From positions 1 through 9,283 of the forward strand of contig CAZFGN010000025.1 in assembly GCA_964518695.1 (NCBI GenBank): 9,283 bases of DNA. The letters run 5' to 3'. The notes under the pieces were generated by a model. The model was not told the DNA's origin, did no database searches, and saw nothing but the letters and a program-made list of their open reading frames with translations. Below, piece by piece: positions 1 through 5,881 of this stretch (within the stretch, counting starts at the first letter, position 1; each line of letters opens with the position of its first letter). The DNA is from CAZFGN01 sp964518695 (lineage in GTDB: Bacteria; Patescibacteriota; Minisyncoccia; UBA6257; Colwellbacteraceae). Both the position numbers and the translations under genes were made by a program.

Positions 1-748
1 CACTGTGAGCCGTAGCGACCTTTATAAAAACCAGTGTTAGCATAGAGAAAACAACCGCTTGAATCAAGCCCACGAAGATTTCAAGCGCAAGGAAAGGAAG
101 AGGCGCACCATATGGAAGTAGAAACAAGATGACTGTGAGTAACACCTCGCCCGCGAAAATATTACCAAAAAGACGAAAAGAAAACGAGATAGTCTTCGCC
201 AATTCCGTCACAAGCTCCAAAACGCCGATGAAAGTTCCCACGAAATAAGGTTTTTGCCATGGTGGATAAAAAAACTTCTTGGAATATCGGAAGAACCCAA
301 CCGCGGCTATGCCCGATATCTGTACTCCCAAAACCGAGATTATGGCGATTGCGATTGTCACATTCAAGTCCGCTGACGAAGAACGAAGAAACGGGACAAT
401 AATGATCTTTTCGCCCAATTCCTCTCGCAGGCCGATCGTACCGAGACCGGGCAGTAATTCAATAAGATTAGAAAAAAGGACGAAAAGGAAAATAGTGACT
501 ATGAGCGGAAAGGAAACAGTTGATAGTTTTCGTTCTTCCGTAATCGAATCCATAAACTGTAAAATCTTTTCAAAAATAAGCTCAACAAAATTTTGTAACG
601 CCGATGGTCTCCAGGCCATGCGTAATGAAACGAGAAACGCAACCGACATTAACACAAGTGTAATGGATAGACTCACAATGAGAGTATTGGTAATAGGAAA
701 TGTTCCCATATGGAATAAAATTTCTGGAGCAAGAGAAATGTGAAGCAT
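1..748 (-). CDS. atpB: F0F1 ATP synthase subunit a, 3' end cut by window edge
   Basis: Subunit a of the membrane F0 sector, which forms the two proton half-channels against the c-ring. I translated this frame by hand: it is open for 249 codons from the ATG at 748 and runs off the window. The hallmark segment in the penultimate helix is FRLFGNIFAGE, with the essential arginine at residue 192 (E. coli Arg210), Asn196 (Asn214) and Glu201 (Glu219). In the last helix Gln230 matches E. coli Gln252, and Glu223 sits where E. coli has His245, a replacement known in other bacteria. The visible sequence ends at IKVATAHS, so only a few residues should be missing compared with the usual 240-270. The start lies 4 bases after the stop of the upstream AtpZ-like gene; no good Shine-Dalgarno is seen. 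The c, b, delta, alpha, gamma, beta and epsilon genes would be expected beyond position 1. Identification is firm. Confidence 0.96.
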   Translation of the reverse strand, partial: MLHISLAPEILFHMGTFPITNTLIVSLSITLVLMSVAFLVSLRMAWRPSALQNFVELIFEKILQFMDSITEERKLSTVSFPLIVTIFLFVLFSNLIELLPGLGTIGLREELGEKIIIVPFLRSSSADLNVTIAIAIISVLGVQISGIAAVGFFRYSKKFFYPPWQKPYFVGTFIGVLELVTELAKTISFSFRLFGNIFAGEVLLTVILFLLPYGAPLPFLALEIFVGLIQAVVFSMLTLVFIKVATAHS

Positions 749-752
749 GCGA

Positions 753-971
753 TTATTTTATGATGCCTTTTATATATCGATAGAGCGTAGTTGTTGTTGT
801 GATGAGCGCAAGCCCAATGCCAAACAGAAGAAAGAGGGGTTCAGTGGCAAAACGTTTATCCATCCAACGGCCGAGCAAGGCGAAGGCAACTAATGGCGCA
901 GCTATACGATATCCAAGCCCCCATGCCCACCCTATAACATCTTTCTTTATCATATTTGTCGTCTGATTCAC
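753..971 (-). CDS. AtpZ/AtpI-like small membrane protein of the ATP synthase operon
   Basis: A 72-residue protein with two predicted membrane helices (about residues 20-34 and 46-63) joined by a short loop containing GRWMDKRFATEP, a pattern typical of the AtpZ/AtpI family (Pfam ATPase_gene1) encoded just ahead of atpB in many bacteria. Family members have been proposed to help c-ring assembly or to carry Mg2+/Ca2+; neither role can be read from the sequence. The first codon is GTG at 971; an in-frame ATG at 953 would give 66 residues and is a real alternative, because the helices start only after it. Neither start has a clear Shine-Dalgarno. The predicted promoter lies just upstream, which would place the transcript start only a few bases before the GTG. 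It is the first gene of the operon and ends 4 bases before atpB. Confidence 0.82.
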   Translation of the reverse strand: MNQTTNMIKKDVIGWAWGLGYRIAAPLVAFALLGRWMDKRFATEPLFLLFGIGLALITTTTTLYRYIKGIIK

Positions 972-980
972 AACTCATCA

Positions 981-1008
981 ATTATGAGAGTTTTTTAATT
1001 TTCGTCAA
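981..1008 (-). promoter_or_regulatory. Sigma70-like promoter of the ATP synthase operon
   Basis: On the minus strand, TTGACG (1008-1003, 5 of 6 to TTGACA) is followed by a 16-base spacer and CATAAT (986-981, 5 of 6 to TATAAT). The expected transcription start is near 974-976, only 3-5 bases before the GTG of the AtpZ-like gene, so the mRNA would be almost leaderless, or translation would begin at the internal ATG at 953. It lies in the 93-base gap after the DM13 gene, where I saw no convincing terminator. Confidence 0.6.
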
Positions 1009-1064
1009 TAAGCCGCAGAGGGATTGCCCCGTAAAATCGGTCGTGAAATTATCGAGATTTTAAA

Positions 1065-1649
1065 TTACAATTGGGCGTAACTAAAGAGTACACCAAAGGC
1101 GCGACACCAGATCATCGCGTTTTTGTATTTGTTGATATCAGTGCCGGCGGGGATAAGGTAATTTACGTTTCCCTCGGTTGCTCTGATTGGACCGAGATCA
1201 ATAACATCATCAGCGTTCAAGCCAGCTCCAAGATAAATTCGTAAGTCGGGACCATTGATGGTTTTGAGATTTTCGAAACGGAGGTATATTTCAGCACCGG
1301 ATTTAACTAGCGAAGCGATACCCTCGACTTCATGTGCTCGAGCAATCATATTGGCTTGACTAATGGTTGTCGGCCCGTTTGCGGGCATTGCATTGTTTTC
1401 TTTCATCATTTTACCTTCCATTTCCATGGTTTGTTTTTCAAAATCTGACTTCATCATTTCGTCCATTGAAGATAAATTATCTTTGATGGGCGCAGTGGCA
1501 GTCTCAGATAGATTATCATTGATCACCACGTCGGTAGCACCAGGCACCTCCTCATTCAATATTACGTTCTTCCAAAACGGTGACAGGAGCCAATATGCCA
1601 CACCGAAAACAATGACAATTCCCACGCTAAGCAACATTTTTTTATTCAT
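1065..1649 (-). CDS. Membrane-anchored DM13-domain protein
   Basis: A 194-residue protein: short basic N-terminus (MNKK), one hydrophobic segment at about residues 5-24 that acts as an uncleaved anchor or signal, a low-complexity acidic and methionine-rich stalk (about 38-98), and a C-terminal DM13 domain (about 100-194). The DM13 call rests on the pattern AEIYLRFENLKTINGPDL, then IDLGPIRATEGNVNYLIPAG, then the near-terminal IWCRAFGVLFSYAQL, where the conserved single cysteine (Cys182) of the family lies. DM13 domains have been proposed to take part in extracellular electron transfer through this cysteine; that is a family-level prediction, not shown here. It should face the outside of the membrane. 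The start is an ATG after an AT-rich stretch with no Shine-Dalgarno, 19 bases after the flavoprotein gene, so the two are probably co-transcribed. Eight methionines in residues 62-88 are unusual. Confidence 0.85.
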   Translation of the reverse strand: MNKKMLLSVGIVIVFGVAYWLLSPFWKNVILNEEVPGATDVVINDNLSETATAPIKDNLSSMDEMMKSDFEKQTMEMEGKMMKENNAMPANGPTTISQANMIARAHEVEGIASLVKSGAEIYLRFENLKTINGPDLRIYLGAGLNADDVIDLGPIRATEGNVNYLIPAGTDINKYKNAMIWCRAFGVLFSYAQL

Positions 1650-1668
1650 ATTATTAAGAATTAATTAA

Positions 1669-2952
1669 TTATAAATATTTTGCAATGCCATGCGACATGG
1701 CATATGTTACCGGCGTGGATAGGAGTGATTGCATGCGCGAGCCGATTACAAAACGGCGCTCGGGCGAAAAATCTTGATCAAGTTCATGTCGATTGCTTAA
1801 GATTCGCTCGGCCGCGTAAAACCCCAACGCGGAAGCCCACGGCAAGCCGGTTGCGGCGCCGACATACCAAACATGTTTATTATGCCTGTCCAACCCCATG
1901 ACTGGAAGCAAATCTTTGCTTACTCCAAGCATTCCCGGCCAGAGAAATGCCATCTCGATATCAATAGAGGGGAATTTTTTCTTTATGTAATTTTTGAGTC
2001 GTTTTCCAAACCGCGCGGTGTTGTCACTCACATTACGCGCGTAGGTATACAAAACATCTCCTCCGCCAATAAGTAAGCGATCATCTCCGGTGATTCTAAA
2101 ATAGTTATATACAAGATCAGTATCCCAAACCATCATGGTATCGCTTGGAAACATTTTTTTAACCTGATCGGGAGATAGCGGTTTGGTAATACCGAGAAAT
2201 GTTTGCACATGATAAATTTCCTTCCTCAAAACCCCCATATCCGGTATAAATTGATCGGCGCAGACAATAATATGATCAGAAATTATCTGTCCACCCGGAG
2301 TAAAAATTTTGTGACCGTAAACACGCTCTGCAGGCGTTTGTTCATAAATTGGAACGCCCGACGCCCGAAGAGCGTCGCGCAAGGCTTCACAGTACAAATA
2401 TGAGTTCATTCCAAATGTTTCCGGATATTTCACGGCTCCTGCGTATTTTTGAGAACCGATAATTTTTCCCATTGTTTGATTTTTGTACAGAGTACTTGCG
2501 TAACCAAGCTTCATACGCGCTTCGTGTTCTTTCTTTACGTGACGGAAACCGGAATAATTGTTGGCAATGAATAATGAATCTTGCACTTGGTAATCACATG
2601 AAATTCCGTAGCGATGTATATTGTTCCTAATTATTCCGACGCCAGAGAGTACAAATTCCCAAATATGCTTGGCTTTTCCGGGACCATAAGTATCAAGGAG
2701 CGAACTAAGTTCTATTTCAGAATCAGGAGTAATAAACCCCGATGTCTTGCCGCTTGCTCCAGATCCACAAAAATCTTTTTCAATCACAACTACCGGAACG
2801 CCAGCATCGTGGAATCTCTGCGCGCAAGAAAGACCGGCTATTCCACCGCCGATAACCGTTACCGTGGTCTTCGTATCGCCAGAAAGACTCTCGCTGAGCA
2901 TTCGATCTTTTGTGGTATACCAATATACAGTTGGCGGTATTTTGCTAGACAT
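1669..2952 (-). CDS. FAD-dependent oxidoreductase, DAO/PuuB-like
   Basis: A 427-residue flavoprotein of the D-amino-acid oxidase superfamily (Pfam DAO), nearest in layout to gamma-glutamylputrescine oxidase-like enzymes, which oxidise a C-N bond of an amine or amino acid. The FAD-binding Rossmann fold is at residues 31-60: VIGGGIAGLSCAQ (GxGxxG at 35-40) ends with the acidic EKD at 58-60 for the ribose. It is followed by SGASGKTSGF, the usual flavin-contacting loop. Near the C-terminus, WPGMLGVSKDLLPVMG and then GAATGLPWASALG (about 338-377) close the FAD site as in this family. No signal peptide and no Rieske domain are present, so it is cytoplasmic. The substrate cannot be named from the sequence. 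It starts 6 bases after the second permease gene and precedes the DM13 gene, which places it inside a transporter operon. The ATG is preceded by AT-rich sequence without a clear ribosome site. Confidence 0.88.
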   Translation of the reverse strand: MSSKIPPTVYWYTTKDRMLSESLSGDTKTTVTVIGGGIAGLSCAQRFHDAGVPVVVIEKDFCGSGASGKTSGFITPDSEIELSSLLDTYGPGKAKHIWEFVLSGVGIIRNNIHRYGISCDYQVQDSLFIANNYSGFRHVKKEHEARMKLGYASTLYKNQTMGKIIGSQKYAGAVKYPETFGMNSYLYCEALRDALRASGVPIYEQTPAERVYGHKIFTPGGQIISDHIIVCADQFIPDMGVLRKEIYHVQTFLGITKPLSPDQVKKMFPSDTMMVWDTDLVYNYFRITGDDRLLIGGGDVLYTYARNVSDNTARFGKRLKNYIKKKFPSIDIEMAFLWPGMLGVSKDLLPVMGLDRHNKHVWYVGAATGLPWASALGFYAAERILSNRHELDQDFSPERRFVIGSRMQSLLSTPVTYAMSHGIAKYL

Positions 2953-2958
2953 ATTATG

Positions 2959-3753
2959 TTAATTCCCAAAAGTCATAAAATTGGAACTTTCGTATTTCTT
3001 GATTGCTCGGTTAAATATTTTTATCGAAACAATAAACCAAGATACCGCGAGAACACCGACTAACAAAAGCTTTCCTAGAGAAATGTCCCTCACTATTTCA
3101 ACTGGCAAAGCACCGATTAAAAGTGATGGAATCGCGAATGTAAAAATAAATCTCGTTACTCCTTGAAAAGCACCTCCATGAAATAGTGAGGGAGTTAAAA
3201 ATAATTCAAATAGACTTCCTGTTACCGAACTAGCGTCTGTAAAGAAAAAGCTCGTTGAATAAATCGCTATTGCTGCCGCCAAAAATACAATCGTTGAGAT
3301 AATAACGAGCAAGGTTATCAATAAAATTTGGTAGATAGTTGCGTGAATAAGGAAAGCATAAATTCCCAAACATACAACTCCAAAAACTATGTCGCCAAGC
3401 GCGGAAACACTTAATGACGATGTCGCGATTCTCACAAGTAGATTTTTTGGCGAAAGCATAAAGCGATCAAAAGCTCCCGAAGCCGTATAATCGGCAAATT
3501 TTCTGATTCCAGCTCCAGCAGAAAAGACTATGCCGAAACATAAAGCAACGAAACCTTGCAAACCAATTATGTCGGCGACCGTCCAACCTCCAATAACTCC
3601 AACCGACTTTACAAAAAATCCCCACAAAATTATAAAAGCTGTATTATTGATGCTCATTCCAACAATGTTCATCAGAAAACTTGTGCGAAGTTCCGCACTG
3701 CTTTGGATATTCTTTTTTATCGCGAAAACGGCAAAGTGTAATTCTTTCATCAT
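2959..3753 (-). CDS. ABC-2 family permease (PF06182, COG3694-like)
   Basis: A 264-residue integral membrane protein with about six hydrophobic helices (roughly 25-50, 61-83, 117-138, 142-170, 200-222, 227-248). Family marks are the cytoplasmic loop FADYTASGAFDRFMLSPKN (residues 86-104), matching the G-x-(L/F)-D-x-(L/F)-L-x-P pattern of these permeases, and the late segment FTFAIPSLLIGALPVEIV. With the adjacent permease it should form the heterodimeric channel of the transporter powered by the ATPase encoded two genes upstream. The ATG at 3753 (a second ATG follows directly) is 4 bases after the stop of the first permease, behind a G-rich ribosome-site-like sequence. The substrate is unknown; the family is annotated only as an uncharacterised transport system, and export is more likely than import because no solute-binding protein is encoded nearby. 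Confidence 0.88.
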   Translation of the reverse strand: MMKELHFAVFAIKKNIQSSAELRTSFLMNIVGMSINNTAFIILWGFFVKSVGVIGGWTVADIIGLQGFVALCFGIVFSAGAGIRKFADYTASGAFDRFMLSPKNLLVRIATSSLSVSALGDIVFGVVCLGIYAFLIHATIYQILLITLLVIISTIVFLAAAIAIYSTSFFFTDASSVTGSLFELFLTPSLFHGGAFQGVTRFIFTFAIPSLLIGALPVEIVRDISLGKLLLVGVLAVSWFIVSIKIFNRAIKKYESSNFMTFGN

Positions 3754-3757
3754 AAAA

Positions 3758-4570
3758 TTATCCCCCGTTTACGGAGACTTTTTGTTTTGCTCTTTCAAAC
3801 ATAAAATAAAGAACCATGCCTAATAAGGCAATCCAAAATAATTGAATACCGACAAACTGATACCAATTTGTCTGCCAAGTTTCATAAACGGTATGCGTTA
3901 CAAATTGTGAAGCACCAAAAGGACTCCACAAAGCAATCTTAAACATAAACGCAGGAAATAAAGCAACGGGAAGATACGAACCACCAAGAATCATAACCGC
4001 TTTATCTACAATCCAAAAGACTGGGTTTATGTCTTCTATCCAAAAAGACAAAAGACCAACGATTGTATATAAAAAAAGTGAAAGGATTGCTCCGCAAATG
4101 AAAGTTAAAATCAATGTCGGAATAAAAATACCGATTGTCATAGTTTCAGGGATGCCAATAACAAAAATCAGAGCAACCACCGCCAATATTGTTATGACGA
4201 CAAAAGAATATATACCGGAGCCGACTTGCCACCACATCCGATACGAAAGATAAGATATCGGTTTGTTAAACAACACCTCAACACTTCCAGTTTGGACATC
4301 TTGCATAATCGCTCTAGAGATATCACGCAATCTCAATACGGAAAATGAGAAATAGAAAAAAATACTCCACGCGGCAAAAAGAAATGTCGTGCCATTGATA
4401 GCGCCGTTACTTAGTTTGAAAACATACCAATATAAAATCAAAAGTATTCCGCATCGCGCGATAATACTTATAGTGTCCACGGCAAGTCTCGCGGGGTATT
4501 GAATGCGATCTTTAATGAGCGTTTTCAGTATTTTAGTTGGCAATCTAAATTTTTTGCGGATCTCTTTCAT
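3758..4570 (-). CDS. ABC-2 family permease (PF06182, COG4587-like)
   Basis: A 270-residue membrane protein with about six helices (roughly 34-52, 61-80, 118-140, 145-176, 190-214, 238-258). Marks of the family are VQTGSVEVLFNKPISYLSYR (residues 92-111) and FWIEDINPVFWIVDK, then ILGGSYLPVALFP, typical of the first permease of three-gene COG4586/4587/3694 systems. I chose the ATG at 4570, giving MKEIRKKFRLP, which overlaps the last 26 bases of the ATPase gene and has an AGG about ten bases upstream. The frame is open to an ATG at 4639, but that would add 23 residues inside the ATPase gene with no permease character. The overlap suggests translational coupling to the ATPase. It ends 4 bases before the second permease. 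Confidence 0.87.
   Translation of the reverse strand: MKEIRKKFRLPTKILKTLIKDRIQYPARLAVDTISIIARCGILLILYWYVFKLSNGAINGTTFLFAAWSIFFYFSFSVLRLRDISRAIMQDVQTGSVEVLFNKPISYLSYRMWWQVGSGIYSFVVITILAVVALIFVIGIPETMTIGIFIPTLILTFICGAILSLFLYTIVGLLSFWIEDINPVFWIVDKAVMILGGSYLPVALFPAFMFKIALWSPFGASQFVTHTVYETWQTNWYQFVGIQLFWIALLGMVLYFMFERAKQKVSVNGG
3761..3767 (-). promoter_or_regulatory. G-rich ribosome binding site for the second permease
   Basis: On the minus strand CGGGGGA ends 7 bases before the ATG at 3753 and overlaps the last codons of the preceding permease. It is the clearest Shine-Dalgarno-like site in the window; most other starts lack one. It supports the start at 3753 over any further upstream. Confidence 0.45.
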
Positions 4571-5543
4571 AAATATGCCTGATAACCGTTTCGAGGTCAG
4601 CGTTATATACATCGACGTCTTCGACCTCAAAGAGGTCAAGCAATTTTCTCAAAGATTTCTGAACATTGATTTTATTAATATCAACAACAACGGTGATTTT
4701 ATTTTTATCTTTTGATGAGTAATTTATTCCCTTTGGAAGATCGGGGAAGGAATTGAAATTGCTTTGGGCAATAAGATCAATGTATTTTTCGTAAACAAAA
4801 GTTTTTGCTAAATCTTGCGTGGGCAAATCTCTTATAACCACTCCATGGTTAATGACTATTGTTCTTTCGCAGAGAGATTCAATATCGCCGACATCGTGAG
4901 ATGTTAAGAAAATCGTTGTGTTTTCTTCCTTGTTTATTTTGAGCAACAAATCGCGAAGCGATTTTTTTGCCACAACATCAAGTCCGATTGTCGGCTCATC
5001 GAGAAGTATGATTTTTGGTTTATGAATTAAGGAGGCGGCAACCTCTGCCCGCATACGCTCTCCGAGTGAAAGTTTGCGGACTGGCTGAGCAATGAATGAC
5101 CCGAGATTAAAAACTTCTATAAGCTCGCCGACTCTCTTTTTTATTTCTTTTTCGGGCATATCATACATTACTCCAAAAAATTCAAGAGAATCGGTTAGTG
5201 GAAGATTGGGCAGAAGTTGTGAACGCTGGCCAAAAACAGTGCCAATTTGGTAGGCAAGCTTCTTTCTGTCTTTTGTCGGATCAAAACCAAGAATATTTAC
5301 CTTACCAGAAGTTGGAAAAAGTATACCTGTAAGCATTTTAATTGTAGTAGATTTGCCCGCCCCATTTGGACCGATGAAGGCTATCCGTTCGCCATGCAAA
5401 ACCCTAAAAGAGATATCATTAACCGCTACAATTTCTTTAATTTCGGGATAGAACAGATTTTTAAACCAACCCGAAGATGAGTTTCTTGCGGAGAAAGAAA
5501 ACTTTTTTGTGAGATTGGATACCGTAATGGAGTTGGGATTCAT
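4545..5543 (-). CDS. ABC transporter ATP-binding protein (COG4586-like)
   Basis: A 332-residue cytoplasmic ATPase. Visible motifs in order: Walker A GPNGAGKST at residues 58-66, Q-loop glutamine in GTVFGQRSQL (about 106), signature LSLGERMRAEVAAS at 158-171 (the LSLGxR form is characteristic of COG4586 and replaces LSGGQ), Walker B IILLDEP at 178-184, D-loop, and switch histidine in LTSHDV at 216. A C-terminal extension of about 90 residues (245-332) follows the nucleotide-binding domain, as in NatA- and DrrA-like proteins. It powers the two permeases encoded immediately downstream, the first of which overlaps it by 26 bases. The ATG at 5543 lacks a Shine-Dalgarno but has a -10-like box ending 9 bases upstream. 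It is the first gene of the predicted five-gene operon. The transported compound is not evident. Confidence 0.93.
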   Translation of the reverse strand: MNPNSITVSNLTKKFSFSARNSSSGWFKNLFYPEIKEIVAVNDISFRVLHGERIAFIGPNGAGKSTTIKMLTGILFPTSGKVNILGFDPTKDRKKLAYQIGTVFGQRSQLLPNLPLTDSLEFFGVMYDMPEKEIKKRVGELIEVFNLGSFIAQPVRKLSLGERMRAEVAASLIHKPKIILLDEPTIGLDVVAKKSLRDLLLKINKEENTTIFLTSHDVGDIESLCERTIVINHGVVIRDLPTQDLAKTFVYEKYIDLIAQSNFNSFPDLPKGINYSSKDKNKITVVVDINKINVQKSLRKLLDLFEVEDVDVYNADLETVIRHIYERDPQKI

Positions 5544-5552
5544 AACAAAAAC

Positions 5553-5563
5553 ATTCTATCATA
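5553..5563 (-). promoter_or_regulatory. Putative -10 region of the ABC operon
   Basis: On the minus strand TATGATAGAAT contains TAGAAT (5558-5553) preceded by TGA, which fits an extended -10 (TGnTATAAT); the overlapping TATGAT (5563-5558) is an alternative. No good -35 is present at the right distance. Transcription would begin about 3-9 bases before the ATG at 5543, giving a very short or absent leader. Confidence 0.4.
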
Positions 5564-5655
5564 CTGGTCTCCAAAAAGCCGTTGAGTTCTGTTCTGGTGG
5601 CTCTCTACGACTCTATCCGAACCAACTTTACCAAGAATGCGTGAGAATGAGAATA

Positions 5656-5830
5656 GGAAGCCCCGCGTGCGCCTAATGGCGCACCCCAAAACAGAGAAAT
5701 TTTCTCCTCATTTTCTGATTTTACGCACGCTCACCCCCAATGTATAAAGGGAGAGAAAATTCCTCTGTTGTGGGATTTCTGCTTCGCAGAAATGCGGGGC
5801 TCGTTTAGTGCTTCCTCAAAAATCAGAGGA
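5656..5830. other. Large inverted-repeat element folding as a four-way junction
   Basis: An unidentified structured element in the gap between the transglycosylase and the ABC operon. The closing helix pairs AGCCCCGC (5659-5666) with GCGGGGCT (5794-5801). Inside it three arms abut without any unpaired base: arm A at 5667-5684 (7 bp, loop TAAT), arm B at 5685-5774 (20 pairs and 2 mismatches between 5685-5706 and 5753-5774, with a long inner loop), and arm C at 5775-5793 (8 bp, three-base loop). GGA 5656-5658 can extend the closing helix with TCC 5813-5815 across a bulge. A small hairpin D (5813-5830) follows, and bases 5714-5722 of the arm B loop are complementary over 9 bp to 5819-5827. It could be a structured RNA, on either strand, or a small non-autonomous mobile or REP-like element. 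I see no tmRNA, SRP RNA or RNase P core sequence, and no coding frame fits. Confidence 0.7.
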
Positions 5831-5881
5831 GGCGATTATGAGGGAGGAGGAGTTCGGCGTTTTTTAGGTCTTTCTGCTTGC

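Larger units (their letters stand above)
5544..5881. other. 338-base intergenic region
   Basis: This gap holds the four-way-junction element (5656-5830) and the putative -10 box of the ABC operon. Bases 5564-5655 and 5831-5881 show no gene or repeat that I can support. There is a run of six T on the plus strand at 5860-5865, but no adequate hairpin directly before it, and no clear intrinsic terminator behind the transglycosylase gene on the minus strand. A nine-of-ten match to TTTCTGCTTC of arm C recurs at 5871-5880, next to the end of the transglycosylase gene. Confidence 0.6.

Noticed and set aside
279..743. Plus-strand open frame of 154 codons opposite atpB
   Set aside because: It is the antisense shadow of atpB, whose minus-strand frame carries the conserved Arg192 motif. 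The plus-strand product has no recognisable features.
1021..1064. Terminator behind the DM13 gene
   Set aside because: Only weak, imperfect complementarity is present, with no stable stem followed by a T-run.
2614..3063. Plus-strand open frame of 149 codons across the flavoprotein and second-permease genes
   Set aside because: It spans two well-supported minus-strand genes and their junction, and its product has no domain pattern.
4571..4639. Upstream ATG at 4639 for the first permease
   Set aside because: It would place 23 residues with no family similarity inside the ATPase gene. The ATG at 4570 gives the usual N-terminus and has an AGG upstream.
5656..5830. Identity of the structured element as tmRNA, RNase P RNA, SRP RNA or tRNA
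   Set aside because: None of the conserved core sequences (tmRNA ends, the RNase P GAGGAAAGTCC core, the SRP tip, a T-loop GTTCGA) is present on either strand. A 6S-like rod was considered, but here the arms form a four-way junction rather than a single rod with a bubble.
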